Shown here piece by piece: positions 55,188 to 64,000 of a DNA stretch of 64,000 nucleotides (positions within the stretch are counted from its first letter, which is position 1; every line of letters starts with the position of its first letter). The DNA comes from DASSUW01 sp963835525 (GTDB taxonomy: Bacteria; Actinomycetota; Thermoleophilia; Solirubrobacterales; Solirubrobacteraceae). The stretch is taken from contig CAWIFM010000008.1 of assembly GCA_963835525.1 (NCBI GenBank), positions 1,488,001 through 1,552,000 on the forward strand, read 5' to 3'. The notes below the pieces were generated by a model. It made no database searches and had not been told where the DNA came from. It saw only the letters and a program-made list of their open reading frames with translations. The position numbers were made by a program, and so were the translations under genes.

Positions 55188-55976
55188 CTAACGCCCGGTC
55201 CACTGCGGCCGGCGCTTCTCGGAGAACGCCTTCGGGCCCTCCACGAAGTCGGCCGAGGCGAGCAGCCGCTCTACGCGCGCGTGGTCGCGCGCGAGCGCGC
55301 CGTCGACGCTGTGCTGCAGGCCGTCGAACGCGGATTCCTTGGTCAGCTGGACGGAGAGGGGGGAGCACTCGAGGATCTCCCCGGCCCAGCGTTCTGCCGT
55401 CGCCATCAGGTCGGCGAGCGGCACGACCTCGTTGACCAGGCCGATCCGGTGCGCCTCCTCGGCGCCGAACAGGCGGCCGGTCAGCAGCAGGCCCATCGCG
55501 ACCTTGAACGGCAGCTGCCGCGCCAGCCGGTGGATGCCGCCGGCGCCCGCGAACAGGCCGACCCGCGGCTCGGGCAGCCCGAAGCGGGCGTGGTCGGCGG
55601 CAACGATGATGTCGCACGCGAGCGCCATCTCCAGCCCGCCGCCGACGGCGACGCCGTTGACCGCCGCGATCATCGGCTTCGGGCATTGGAAGTCGCGCGT
55701 GATCCGCCCGAACGGCGGCCGCGCCCCGCCCTGGATATCGCCGCCGTTGGCCGTCCGCTCGGCGGTCGCCTTGAGATCGTTGCCGGCCGAGAACGCGCGC
55801 TCGCCCGCTCCCGTGACGATCGCGACCCAGACGTCGGGGTCGTCGCGGAAGTCGTCCCAGATCTCGGCGAGCTCGAGGTGCGCCTCGAGGTGCAGCGCGT
55901 TCATGACCTCGGGCCGGTTGAGCGTCACGTACGCGATCCGATCGCGCTTCTCGTAGGTCGCGAACCGGTACCTCAT
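55188..55976 (-). CDS. Enoyl-CoA hydratase/isomerase
   Basis: 262 residues from ATG 55976 in an ATGA overlap with the LLM gene. Crotonase motifs: AYVTLNRPEVMNALH, the oxyanion-hole segment AFSAGNDLKA (about 67), and AAVNGVAVGGGLEMALACDI (about 105-125), with GLPEPRVGLFAGAGG after it. The first catalytic Glu position appears as GGGLEMAL and the second as PRVGLFAG, so one Glu may be replaced. It terminates the ABC-importer operon and would hydrate or isomerise an enoyl-CoA of the imported compound. Confidence 0.9.
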   Translation of the reverse strand: MRYRFATYEKRDRIAYVTLNRPEVMNALHLEAHLELAEIWDDFRDDPDVWVAIVTGAGERAFSAGNDLKATAERTANGGDIQGGARPPFGRITRDFQCPKPMIAAVNGVAVGGGLEMALACDIIVAADHARFGLPEPRVGLFAGAGGIHRLARQLPFKVAMGLLLTGRLFGAEEAHRIGLVNEVVPLADLMATAERWAGEILECSPLSVQLTKESAFDGLQHSVDGALARDHARVERLLASADFVEGPKAFSEKRRPQWTGR

Positions 55977-57010
55977 CCCAGCACCAGCTCCGCGGCCTGG
56001 CGCAGCGTCTCCGGCGGACCCGCGATCAGCAGTGAGGTCACGCTCGACTCGCGCCAGGCCTCGAGGTCGTGACGGATCTTGTCGGCGGGGCCGATCAGCG
56101 CGAGCTGCTCGATGAGCTTCGTCGGGACCGCGGCGGCGGCCTCGTCCTTCTTGCCGTCCAGGTAGAGGTCCTGGATCTTCTCGGCCTCGGCCTCGTAGCC
56201 CATTCGCACCGCCACCTCGCGGTGGAAGTTCAGGCTGCGTGCCCCCATCCCGCCGAAGTACAGGGCGAACCGCGGGCGGATCATGTCCGCGGCCCGCTCG
56301 ACGTCGTCGTCCACGATGAACGGGAGCGAGGCGAGAACCTCGAAGCCGTCGCTCGGCGTCGCGCGCCGGGCGAAGCCCTCCTCGAGGCGCGGGCGGTAGA
56401 GCTCCGCATCGTGGTAGGGGGAGTAGAAGAGCGCGAGCCAGCCGTCCGCGATCTCCGCCGTCAGCGCGATGTTCTTGGGGCCCTCGGCAGCCAGGTAGAC
56501 CGGCAGGCGCTCGCGCAGCGGGCGCAGCGTCGACTTCAGCGCCTTGCCCAGGCCCGTCGCACCCTCGTGGCCGTTCAGCGGCAGCGGGTAGTGGGGGCCG
56601 TCGGAGCAGACGGGCGCCCGGCGGGCGACGACGTCGCGCACGATCGAGACGTACTCGCGCGTGCGCGCCAGCGGCTTGGCGAACGGCTCGCCGTACCAGC
56701 CCTCGACGACCTGCGGTCCGGACACCCCGAGGCCGAGGACGAAGCGCCCACCGCTCAGGTGGTCCATCGTCATCGCGGCCATCGCGGCGGCGGTCGGGCG
56801 CCGCGCGCTCATCTGCATGATCGCCGTCCCGAGCCGGATCGTCTCGGTGTGCGAGCCCCACCACGCCAGCGGGGTGAGCACGTCGCAGCCGTAGGCCTCC
56901 GACGTCCAGACCGAGTCGAAGCCCAGGCGCTCGGCCTCCTGGACCGACTCCAGCGCACTGGGCGGCGGTGGCCCCGCCGCCCAGTAGCCGGTGTTCAGTC
57001 CGAGCTTCAC
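55973..57010 (-). CDS. LLM-class flavin-dependent (F420-type) oxidoreductase
   Basis: 345 residues from GTG 57010, overlapping the binding-protein stop. The luciferase-like TIM barrel shows KLGLNTGYW at strand 1, AERLGFDSVWTSEAYGCDVLTPLAW, LGTAIMQMSARRPTAAAMA, and GGRFVLGLGVSGPQVVEGWYG, which fit F420-dependent reductases such as those acting on N5,N10-methylene-H4MPT-like or steroidal substrates. No flavin versus F420 proof exists in the sequence. Its coupling to a transporter suggests redox chemistry on the imported molecule. Confidence 0.85.
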   Translation of the reverse strand: MKLGLNTGYWAAGPPPPSALESVQEAERLGFDSVWTSEAYGCDVLTPLAWWGSHTETIRLGTAIMQMSARRPTAAAMAAMTMDHLSGGRFVLGLGVSGPQVVEGWYGEPFAKPLARTREYVSIVRDVVARRAPVCSDGPHYPLPLNGHEGATGLGKALKSTLRPLRERLPVYLAAEGPKNIALTAEIADGWLALFYSPYHDAELYRPRLEEGFARRATPSDGFEVLASLPFIVDDDVERAADMIRPRFALYFGGMGARSLNFHREVAVRMGYEAEAEKIQDLYLDGKKDEAAAAVPTKLIEQLALIGPADKIRHDLEAWRESSVTSLLIAGPPETLRQAAELVLG

Positions 57011-58131
57011 TTGCCCCAGAGCTGGTTGAACTCGTCGCGGTAGCTCTCGACGACCGGGAACAGGCCCTCGGTCGCCTCCGCCGGCATGTTGTCCGGCGTC
57101 ACGATCCACGTCGGCGGCTGCGCCTGCTCCACCGGGACGCCCGCGAAGTGCCGGGCGAGCGCGTCGAGCATCAGGTAGTCGACCGCGTAGTAGTCGAACG
57201 GGACGACGGACTCGATGTTGCCGGCCGCCATGTCCTGGAACGTCAGCGTGTCCCCGCTCTGGCCGACGAGCTTGACCTTGTCGGCGAGGCCGGCGGCCTT
57301 GAGGGCGGCCGGAAGGCCCGCGCCGAGCGCGTTGCTGACGGAGAGGACCACGTAGTTGACCTGCGGATGGCTGCGCAGGTACGACACGATCCGGTCCGGC
57401 GCGTCCTTGCCGAGCGAGGCCGCCGGGATGTCGAGCGTCGCGTACCCGCAGTCGGCGCAGAAGTCCTTGTACGAGGTCTCGATCTGGCCGGCGAGCGCCT
57501 GCAGGATCTGGAAGGCCGAGATGTTTACGAACAGCGTGTCCGCCTTGCCGTCGCTGTCGGCCACGATCTGGGCTGCGAGCTTCTCGCCGATGCGGGCGCT
57601 GTTCTCCTTGCCGGCGACGTTCCTGAGGATTCCGTCGCCCTCGGCCTCGATGCTGCAGCACGTCACGAACGCCACGCCCTGCTGCTCTGCCTTCTCGATC
57701 TGCTTGGCGACCGCGTCGCGGTTGACGGCGTTGAGGATGATCCCGTCAGCGCCCTGGCGGAGCGCCGTCTCGAACGCGTTCTGGAGCTGCTCGGGAGAAC
57801 CGTCGGTGCCGATCGCCTCGGCGGTCCAGCCGAGGTCGGCGGCTCCCTGCTTGATGATGTCGCCCTGGATCTCACAGGCTTCGACGCCGCAGCTGATGAA
57901 GACGACCTTCTTGCCGGCTGGAACCTCCTTGCCGATCGCCGCCTCCAGGCCGATGCTCGTCGGCCGCGTGGTCGCCTGCTCGGCCAGGGACTGCGCCTCG
58001 GCGACTCCCGGGCCACCGCCCTGAGCGGCCGACCCGCCGCTCGATCCACTGTCGCCGCATCCGGCCAGCGCGACGAGCGCGGCGCCGAGCACGACGGCTC
58101 CGACGAGCTTCCTCAGTCCGTGAACAGACAT
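57007..58131 (-). CDS. ABC transporter substrate-binding lipoprotein (sugar-type, PBP1)
   Basis: 374 residues from ATG 58131. The signal ends in the lipobox ALVALAGCGD (Cys about 25), so it is anchored outside the membrane. The body has the type I periplasmic-binding fold (VVFISCGVEACEIQG, GADGIILNAVNRDAVAKQI, VDYLMLDALARHFAG). Although grouped with ribose/sugar binders, the neighbouring genes handle acyl-CoAs and redox chemistry, so the ligand may be non-sugar. The stop overlaps the LLM gene start. Confidence 0.88.
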   Translation of the reverse strand: MSVHGLRKLVGAVVLGAALVALAGCGDSGSSGGSAAQGGGPGVAEAQSLAEQATTRPTSIGLEAAIGKEVPAGKKVVFISCGVEACEIQGDIIKQGAADLGWTAEAIGTDGSPEQLQNAFETALRQGADGIILNAVNRDAVAKQIEKAEQQGVAFVTCCSIEAEGDGILRNVAGKENSARIGEKLAAQIVADSDGKADTLFVNISAFQILQALAGQIETSYKDFCADCGYATLDIPAASLGKDAPDRIVSYLRSHPQVNYVVLSVSNALGAGLPAALKAAGLADKVKLVGQSGDTLTFQDMAAGNIESVVPFDYYAVDYLMLDALARHFAGVPVEQAQPPTWIVTPDNMPAEATEGLFPVVESYRDEFNQLWGK

Positions 58132-58161
58132 GCGCTACTCCTCCTCTTGCAGGGTTGACGA

Positions 58162-59199
58162 TCAGTTGCTGCGTCGCTGGAGACCGGTCACGGCCAGCGA
58201 GGCGATCAGGACGACGCCGACGAACATGTCCCCGGCCCATTGCGGCGCGTTGGCCAGCGCGAGCCCGGTGACGCCGGTCCCGAGCAGCAGGACCGCGATG
58301 ATCGTCCCGCCGGCGTTGAAGCGCCCGTGCTTGAGCTGGGTGGCGCCCAGGAACGCTGCCGCGAACGCGGGCAGCAGGTACGGGGTGCCGGCGGTCGGCG
58401 ACCCGCTTCCGAGCATGGAGGCGAGGACGATGCCGGTGGCCCCGGCCAGGCCTCCCGACACGACCAGCGACATGAAGCGCAGGCGGTCGGTGCGCACGCC
58501 CGCGAGCCGCGCGGCGTCCGGATTGAAGCCGGTGGCGTATAGGCGCCGGCCGGTGGCCGTGTGCTCGAGCAGGTACCAGATGGCGACCGCGACCACGGCG
58601 CAGTAGAGGACGCCGAGCGTAACGCCGTCGATGCTCGTCTGGCCGATCTTCGCGAACGCGCCGCCGAGCTTGGCGTCGGTGATCGGCACCTCGTTCGTGA
58701 CCATCGTGATGAGCGCGGCGATCAGCGACCCGGTCGCGAGCGTGGCGATGAACGAGTCGATCCGCATGACCACGACCACGACGCCGTTGATCACGCCGAC
58801 CCCGAGGCCGACGGCGAGCGCGATCGCGATCGCAGGGACGAGCGGAACCCCGTTCTCGGCGACCAGGTGCGCGACGACGACGCCGGTGAGCGTGATGACG
58901 AACGCGAACGAGAGGTCGAAGACCCGCGCCGAGAGCGGGATCGTGATCGCCAGGGCCGCGAGCGCGGTGATCGCGTTGGCGTTGAGGATCTGCTTCGCGG
59001 TCGCCAGGTTCGGGAACGTCTCCGGAACCCAGAACGAGAACAGCACGATGATCCCCAGCCAGACGTAGACCGCGCCGATGCGGTCGAAGGCGAGGCCGTG
59101 GGCCAGGCGCGACGCCCTCGACGGGCCGGTGCGCGCCGGCGCGCTCTCAACGGTCGCGGCCGGCTCGGTGGCGGCCTCGGGGACGGATGTCAACGTCAT
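58162..59199 (-). CDS. ABC transporter permease (RbsC-like)
   Basis: 345 residues from ATG 59199, overlapping the ATPase stop. About nine to ten hydrophobic helices (e.g. AVYVWLGIIVLFSFWV, AITALAALAITIPL, LVPAIAIALAVGLGVG, TLGVLYCAVVAVAIWYLL) and the EAA-like loop ATGRRLYATGFNPDAARLAGV match the ribose-type permease family. It forms the channel of the importer with the flanking ATPase and binding protein. Confidence 0.9.
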   Translation of the reverse strand: MTLTSVPEAATEPAATVESAPARTGPSRASRLAHGLAFDRIGAVYVWLGIIVLFSFWVPETFPNLATAKQILNANAITALAALAITIPLSARVFDLSFAFVITLTGVVVAHLVAENGVPLVPAIAIALAVGLGVGVINGVVVVVMRIDSFIATLATGSLIAALITMVTNEVPITDAKLGGAFAKIGQTSIDGVTLGVLYCAVVAVAIWYLLEHTATGRRLYATGFNPDAARLAGVRTDRLRFMSLVVSGGLAGATGIVLASMLGSGSPTAGTPYLLPAFAAAFLGATQLKHGRFNAGGTIIAVLLLGTGVTGLALANAPQWAGDMFVGVVLIASLAVTGLQRRSN

Positions 59200-60746
59200 C
59201 GATCTTCTCCCTCCATCGCGCTCACCAGCGCGTGCTCGGTAAGTCCCTCTCCGCCCAGCTGGGCGGCGATCCGGCCCTCCCTCAGGACGACGACGCGCGT
59301 GCACATGGCGAGCACGTCGCCGGCATCCGAGGAGGACAGGACGACGGTCAGGCCGTTGCGCGAGAGCTCGGCGATCAGGTCGTAGATGGCGACGCGCGTC
59401 CCGATGTCGACGCCCGCGGTCGGCTCGCAGAGCACGAGCAGCGCGGGGTCGCGCACGAGGCAGCGCGCGACGACCACCTTCTGCTGGTTGCCGCCGCTGA
59501 GCGTCGAGATCGGCGCGCCGGGGCCGGCGGTCACGACGCCGAGGCGCTCCGTCCACTGCTCGACGAGCTCGGCCTCCGCGCGCTTGTCGAGCCGTCCGCG
59601 CCGGCCGAGGCGGCCGAGCACGGACAGCGACAGGTTCTCGCTGACGGCGAACTCGGCGACGATCCCCTCACGCCCGCGGTCGGCGGGGACGAGCGGGATG
59701 TCGAGGTCCTGCGCTTCGGCGACGTCGCTCCACTCGGCGGACCGCTCCGGGAGGCGGATGCGGCCGCTGACCGCGTGCCGTGCGCAGCCGGCGAGCGCGT
59801 ACGGGAGCTCCATCACGCCTGCGCCGGCCAGGCCGGCGATCCCGAGGATCTCGCCGCGGTGGACGTCGAGGTCGACGCCGCGCAGCCAGCGCCCGTGGAT
59901 GTCGCGCGCCTCCAGGACCACCGGCGCGTCGGGGCGCGCCGCCACCGGCGCGCGATAGTCAGGATCGACGTCCTCGCCGACCATCAGGCTCGCGAGTCCC
60001 GCGGCGTCGATGTCGGCGACCGAGTGGGTGGCGATCACGCGGCCGCCGCGCAGGACGGTCACGCGGTCCGCGAGCTCGAAGATCTCGTCGAGGCGGTGCG
60101 AGACGTAGAGCACGCTCGTGCCCGCGCTCCGGACCTCCCGGACCATCGCGAACAGCCGCTCGACCTCGTCGTGCGGCAGGACGGCGGTCGGCTCGTCGAG
60201 CACGAGCACGCCATGGCCGCCCTGCCAGCCCTGCAGCGCCGCGGCGATCGCGACCACCGTGCGCTCGACGGGCGTCGCGGCGGCGAGCGGGCGGTGGATG
60301 TCGAGGTCGACGCCGAAGCGCGCGAGCACGCGACGGGTCTCCTGCTCCTGCTCGCTCCAGTGCACGCGGCCCAGCGCTCCGCGTGCGAAGCCGCCGTGCA
60401 GCGCGAGGTTGTCCATCGCGTTGAGCTCGAGCACGAGGCCGAGGTCCTGGTGGACGAAGCGCAGCCCGTCGGGGACCGTGTGGCCGAGGTCGAACGGCGC
60501 CCCGTCGAGCTCCGCGACGCTGCCGCCGTCCGGCGTGTGATAGCCGGCGAGCGTCTTGATCAGCGTCGACTTGCCGGACCCGTTCTGGCCGACGAGCGCG
60601 TGGATCTCGCCAGGCCTGATGTCCAGCGACGCATCGATCAGCGCGCGCGTGGCCCCGAACGTCTTCGACAGCCCGGCGATCTGCAGGACCGGCGGCGTTG
60701 GTGCGGTCCCGTTGAGCCCGGGCGCATGTTGCAGAGCGGCGCTCAT
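59196..60746 (-). CDS. ABC transporter ATP-binding protein (RbsA-like, two ATPase domains)
   Basis: Start at ATG 60746 (MSAALQHAPGLNG) behind GGGGAGAG; in-frame TTG/ATG at 60770/60767 would add eight residues. 516 residues with two nucleotide-binding domains: the first has P-loop GQNGSGKST (about 57) and VLVLDEPTAVL; its signature sequence is the unusual ATPVERTVVAIA; the second has a degenerate P-loop (GIAGLAGAGVMEL) and the signature LSGGNQQKVVVAR. This is the usual RbsA/MglA pattern. It is the first gene of the importer operon behind an operator-bearing promoter. Confidence 0.92.
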   Translation of the reverse strand: MSAALQHAPGLNGTAPTPPVLQIAGLSKTFGATRALIDASLDIRPGEIHALVGQNGSGKSTLIKTLAGYHTPDGGSVAELDGAPFDLGHTVPDGLRFVHQDLGLVLELNAMDNLALHGGFARGALGRVHWSEQEQETRRVLARFGVDLDIHRPLAAATPVERTVVAIAAALQGWQGGHGVLVLDEPTAVLPHDEVERLFAMVREVRSAGTSVLYVSHRLDEIFELADRVTVLRGGRVIATHSVADIDAAGLASLMVGEDVDPDYRAPVAARPDAPVVLEARDIHGRWLRGVDLDVHRGEILGIAGLAGAGVMELPYALAGCARHAVSGRIRLPERSAEWSDVAEAQDLDIPLVPADRGREGIVAEFAVSENLSLSVLGRLGRRGRLDKRAEAELVEQWTERLGVVTAGPGAPISTLSGGNQQKVVVARCLVRDPALLVLCEPTAGVDIGTRVAIYDLIAELSRNGLTVVLSSSDAGDVLAMCTRVVVLREGRIAAQLGGEGLTEHALVSAMEGEDR

Positions 60747-60775
60747 GTCTTCCGATTCTCTCCCCATCAAACTGA

Positions 60776-60904
60776 ACTGACTTTAGGTCGAGCCGCATTA
60801 GAGCACCCTAGACCCTGCTCTGTCAAGGGATTCAGCAACTGAAGTCACGTCATTGTGCTTGACAGTCGCTTCCGCGGGGCATAGTCTGAACCGAAGTAGG
60901 GTCA
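60776..60904. promoter_or_regulatory. Divergent promoter region with three operator copies
   Basis: For the importer operon (minus strand): TTGACA (60826-60821), 18 bases, TCTAAT (60802-60797), operator ACTGACTTTAGGTCG (60776-60790) just downstream. For the dehydrogenase operon (+): TTGACA (60859-60864), 17 bases, TAGTCT (60882-60887), degenerate operator ACCGAAGTAGGGTCA (60890-60904) at the start point. A central copy, ACTGAAGTCACGTCA (60838-60852), lies between the two -35 boxes. Placement around both start points fits repression by one protein. Confidence 0.7.
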
Positions 60905-60953
60905 GCTCAGCGGGCTGGCCCCGAGGAGAACGACGAGAGCGAGAGCCCTGGCC

Positions 60954-62447
60954 ATGAGCGTCCTGACCGACCCCTCCACGTATCCGATCTCGGCTGCCGC
61001 CGCGCGCCAGCTCGACCGGCCGCTGTTCGGCCACGTCGTCGACGGCGAACTCGTCCCGTCGCTCGACGGCGGCACCATGTCGGTCATCGATCCCGCCACC
61101 GGCGAACAGGTCGCCACCGCGGCGGCCGGGTCGGCGGCGGACGTGCAGCGCGCCGTCCAGTCCGCGCGCGCGGCCTTCGACGACGGCCGCTGGCGCTACC
61201 TGGCGCCGCTCGAGCAGGAGCGGCGGCTGCGCCGGCTCTCGGCGCTCATCGCCGAGCACGGCGACGAGCTGGCCGAGCTCGACGTGATCGACTCGGGCCT
61301 GCTCCGGATGTACGCGGGCTTCATCGTCCAGTTCGCGGTCGACGGCCTCGACTACTACTCGGGCTGGCCCTCGAAGCTGCACGGCAGCATCCCCGCCGTG
61401 CCGCACGAGTTCGCCGTCTACCAGGTGCGCGAGCCGATCGGCGTGGTCGGAGCGATCAGCCCGTGGAACGGTCCGACGGCCGCGGCGGCGATGGCCACGT
61501 TCGCGCTCAGCGCCGGCAACAGCGTCATCCTCAAGCCGGCCGAGCAGACTCCGATGACGGCCGTCGTGGTCGCCGAGCTCGCGCTCGAGGCGGGGATCCC
61601 GCCCGGCGTGTTCAATGTGGTCCAGGGCGTCGGCGAGACCGTAGGGGCGGCGCTCGTCGCGCATCCGGACGTCGACGCGATCACGTTCACCGGCTCGAAC
61701 GCGACCGGGCGCGCCATCCAGGGCGCCGCCGCCGCGCGCGTGAAGCGCGTGAGCCTCGAGCTCGGCGGCAAGAGCCCGTCGATCATCTTCCCGGATGCCG
61801 ATCTGGAGGCCGCCTCAGCCGCCGCGATGATGGGCGTCTGGGGCGCGTCGGGGCAGGTCTGCACGTGCGGCACCCGCGTGATGGTCCACGAGGGCGTCCA
61901 CGACGAGGTCGTGGAGAGGATCGTGGAAGGGTCGCGCGGGATCCGCATCGGCGGCGGCTTCGATCCGGACACCGACATGGGCCCGGTCGTGTCTGCCGAG
62001 CAGCTCGAGCGCATCCAGCGCTACGTCCGCATCGGCCAGGACGAGGGCGCCGAGCTTGCGCTCGGCGGCTCGCGCCACGGCGACCGTGGCTACTTCCACG
62101 AGCCGACCGTCTTCACCGGGGTCCGCAACGAGATGAAGATCGCGCAGGAGGAGATCTTCGGGCCCGTGATGGGCGTGCTCAAGTTCTCCACCGAGGAGGA
62201 GGCGTTCGCCATCGCCAACGACGTCGAGTACGGGCTCGCCGCCGGCGTCTGGACGAACGACATCTCGCGCGCCCACCGCGCGACGCGCGCGCTGCGCGTC
62301 GGCACCGTGTGGGTCAACACGTACCAGATGGTCTACCCGTCGGTGCCCTACGGCGGCGTCAAGCAGTCCGGCCACGGCCGCAACCTCGGCGAGGCCTCGC
62401 TCGACGAGTTCACGCAGACCAAGAGCGTCTGGATGAAGGTGAGCTGA
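60954..62447 (+). CDS. Aldehyde dehydrogenase (betaine/vanillin-type)
   Basis: 497 residues from ATG 60954. Active-site Cys in GASGQVCTCGTR (about 302; two Cys occur, the first aligns), Glu in SLELGGKSPSII (about 265), and cofactor motif FTGSNATGRAIQG. The N-terminal stretch (about 1-40) is longer than usual. It is the first gene of the operon driven from the shared divergent promoter. A second ALDH in the region suggests a different aldehyde, perhaps one released downstream of the imported compound. Confidence 0.93.
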   Translation: MSVLTDPSTYPISAAAARQLDRPLFGHVVDGELVPSLDGGTMSVIDPATGEQVATAAAGSAADVQRAVQSARAAFDDGRWRYLAPLEQERRLRRLSALIAEHGDELAELDVIDSGLLRMYAGFIVQFAVDGLDYYSGWPSKLHGSIPAVPHEFAVYQVREPIGVVGAISPWNGPTAAAAMATFALSAGNSVILKPAEQTPMTAVVVAELALEAGIPPGVFNVVQGVGETVGAALVAHPDVDAITFTGSNATGRAIQGAAAARVKRVSLELGGKSPSIIFPDADLEAASAAAMMGVWGASGQVCTCGTRVMVHEGVHDEVVERIVEGSRGIRIGGGFDPDTDMGPVVSAEQLERIQRYVRIGQDEGAELALGGSRHGDRGYFHEPTVFTGVRNEMKIAQEEIFGPVMGVLKFSTEEEAFAIANDVEYGLAAGVWTNDISRAHRATRALRVGTVWVNTYQMVYPSVPYGGVKQSGHGRNLGEASLDEFTQTKSVWMKVS

Positions 62448-62448
62448 C

Positions 62449-62949
62449 ATGGCCGCCCCGACCCTCGACACCGACGCGGTCCGCGTCCTGCAGGACCGCA
62501 TCGACATCACCGACGTTCTCTATCGCTACGCGTCGACGATCGACCGCTTCGACCACGCCGGGCTGCGCAGCGCGCTGGCCGACGACCTGTGGGCGCAGTA
62601 CGGGAACGCCGATCCGGTGATCGGCGGCGACGCCGTCGCCGCCTGGATCGGCGAGGCGATCGCGCCCGTGGTCTGGCAGCACCACCTGCTCAGCGTGTAC
62701 CACGTGGAGGTCGACGGCGACGAGGCGCGCGCGCTCGTGTACCACACGTCGCACCAGGGGTTCGAGGACGAGCCGGACAAGGCGAAGCTGCTCGTCGGGC
62801 GCTACCACAACGAGCTCCGGCGCGAGGCGGACGGCTGGAAGATCAGCCGGCTCGTGCTCGAGATCCTGTGGGGCGAGGACAAGGTTGACGCTGCCGGCTA
62901 CCTCGCGCTGATCGGGGGCCGAGGGCCTGAGGATGTACCGCGCGGCTGA
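62449..62949 (+). CDS. SnoaL/NTF2-like domain protein
   Basis: 166 residues from ATG 62449, one base after the dehydrogenase stop. The cone-like fold is suggested by ITDVLYRYASTIDRFDH at the N-terminus, WQHHLLSVYHVEVDGDEARA in the middle and RYHNELRREADGWKISRL. His-His (QHHLLS) and Tyr-Arg-Tyr placements resemble the SnoaL-like polyketide/steroid isomerase and hydroxylase superfamily. Without a known substrate, isomerase, hydratase or chaperone-like roles are equally possible. Its end overlaps the next gene by 17 bases. Confidence 0.82.
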   Translation: MAAPTLDTDAVRVLQDRIDITDVLYRYASTIDRFDHAGLRSALADDLWAQYGNADPVIGGDAVAAWIGEAIAPVVWQHHLLSVYHVEVDGDEARALVYHTSHQGFEDEPDKAKLLVGRYHNELRREADGWKISRLVLEILWGEDKVDAAGYLALIGGRGPEDVPRG

Positions 62950-64000
62950 GCCGTTCGCTCTCGGGGATCTCGAGCTCCGCAACCGGCTCGTGGGCACGGC
63001 CCACGGGCGCGGGATCATCGCGGACGGATTGCCCCTTCCCGAGGACGCCGAGTACTGGCGCCGGCGGGCGGCCGGCGGCGTGGCGATGCTGACGGTCGGC
63101 GGCACGGTGGTCGCCCCGGAGTCCACGTGGCGGCGACGGATCACGACCGAGGCGTGGCGCCCCGAGGCGGTGCCGGGGATGGCCGCACGTGCCGAGGCTA
63201 TTCGGGCCGAGGGCGCGGTGGCGGCGTGCCAGCTCGTGCACCTCGGCCGCGAGACGACCGGCGCCGAGCAGTGGTTTCACCCGGTCGCCCCCTCGGCCGT
63301 GCGGTCCCCGCGCGAGCCCACGCGGCCGCGCCCGCTGACCGCGGGGGAGACAGACGCGATCGTCGAGGGCTTCCGCGTGTCGGCGGCCAACGCCGCCGCC
63401 GCCGGGTTCCAGGTCATCGAGCTGCACGCGGCGCACGGCTACCTGCTCGCGCAGTTCCTGTCGGCGGAGACGAATCGCGCCGCATCCTTCGAGGAACGGC
63501 TCGCGATCGTCGCGCGCATCGTCCGCGAGATCCGCTCGTCGGCCGCGGTCGTCGTCGGGATTCGACTGTCGATGGGGGGCGAGGGGGGCCTGACCCCCGA
63601 GGGGCTCCCGCACGTGAGCGCGCTCGCCGACTATGTGAACCTCACCGTCGGCGAGCGCACGACGTACGTGCGCGACATGGCGACCGAGGAGCCGCCGCTG
63701 CTCGGCGACGTCGAACGGATGCGCCGAGCGGTCGAGGGGCCGCTACTGATCTCTCACGCCTTCCGCACGCCGGACGCGATCGAGGCTGCGCTCGCGGCCG
63801 GGGCGGACCTCGTCGGCATGGCGCGCGCGCTGATCGCCGACCCCGACATGCCGCGCAAGCTGCTCGGCGGCCGCGCGGCGGACATCCGCCCGTGTGTCGC
63901 TTGCAACGAGGACTGCCGCGCCTTCGACCCGGTCCTGCTGTGCTCCGTCAACCCCGAGCTCGGGCCGCCCGGCGCGGACCGCAGGCCCGCCGCGCCGCTC
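62933..64000 (+). CDS. Old-yellow-enzyme family oxidoreductase with FeS segment (2,4-dienoyl-CoA reductase-like), truncated by window edge
   Basis: ATG 62933 overlaps the SnoaL-like gene; the frame is open to the end of the window (356 codons). The TIM-barrel FMN domain has PFALGDLELRNRLVGTAH, HAAHGYLLAQFLS (active-site His pair) and GVAMLTVGG. The cluster motif CVACNEDCRAFDPVLLC (about residue 320), followed by SVNPELG, marks the subgroup with a [4Fe-4S] cluster, as in 2,4-dienoyl-CoA reductase and trimethylamine dehydrogenase. The C-terminal NAD(P)/FAD domain should lie beyond the window. It would reduce an enoyl- or dienoyl-type intermediate. Confidence 0.9.
   Translation, partial: MYRAAEPFALGDLELRNRLVGTAHGRGIIADGLPLPEDAEYWRRRAAGGVAMLTVGGTVVAPESTWRRRITTEAWRPEAVPGMAARAEAIRAEGAVAACQLVHLGRETTGAEQWFHPVAPSAVRSPREPTRPRPLTAGETDAIVEGFRVSAANAAAAGFQVIELHAAHGYLLAQFLSAETNRAASFEERLAIVARIVREIRSSAAVVVGIRLSMGGEGGLTPEGLPHVSALADYVNLTVGERTTYVRDMATEEPPLLGDVERMRRAVEGPLLISHAFRTPDAIEAALAAGADLVGMARALIADPDMPRKLLGGRAADIRPCVACNEDCRAFDPVLLCSVNPELGPPGADRRPAAPL

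Overview
The window is GC-rich DNA (roughly 70% G+C by eye) from an actinobacterium. Large AfsR/LuxR-type regulators, an F420-type LLM oxidoreductase, a PD40/thrombospondin-3 protein, paired Tat-type ferritin-like proteins and a class I P450 chain fit Thermoleophilia (Solirubrobacter/Conexibacter-like). That lineage is an inference from gene content; no rRNA or marker gene is present.

Layout. (1) 1-10.9 kb: four large, strictly coupled genes on the + strand, one DUF6603-type and three conserved proteins of unknown function. (2) 11-31 kb: an accessory stretch punctuated by four copies of the 3' half of a tRNA-Leu(GAG) gene (58 bp each, with its terminator), probably att-site scars. Between them lie a membrane protein, two ferritin-like proteins, an L,D-transpeptidase, a LuxR-type ATPase regulator, a secreted beta-propeller protein, a decayed cation transporter, and an AfsR / berberine-bridge oxidase / methyltransferase mini-operon with a second AfsR regulator. 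(3) 30.8-33.5 kb: a CarH-like B12 photoreceptor regulator with an NAD(P)-binding protein, divergent from DUF378 and fasciclin genes. (4) 33.6-64 kb: a catabolic region. A 13.6-kb minus-strand operon of about 12 genes (51.9 to 38.4 kb) encodes a tandem CoA-transferase, thiolase-like protein, DUF35 protein, an esterase-Baeyer-Villiger monooxygenase fusion, aldehyde and alcohol dehydrogenases, Rieske protein, amidohydrolase, P450, [3Fe-4S] ferredoxin and ferredoxin reductase. Around it are a GMC oxidoreductase, SDR, acyl-CoA mutase, TetR regulator, methyltransferase, cupin, a sugar-type ABC importer with LLM oxidoreductase and enoyl-CoA hydratase, and a divergent aldehyde dehydrogenase / SnoaL-like / OYE-family operon.

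Together the region 4 genes suggest uptake of a small, possibly alicyclic or terpenoid molecule, P450 hydroxylation, oxidation to a ketone, Baeyer-Villiger oxidation and hydrolysis on one polypeptide, then CoA activation and beta-oxidation-like breakdown. A 15-bp motif (ACTGANNTCAGRTCA) recurs at several start regions here and probably marks one regulon. Seven genes (16-52 kb) are interrupted by single-base shifts; in every case the reading is restored by removing one base (13 events), which looks more like consensus insertion errors than gene decay. I treat these genes as probably functional and flag each.
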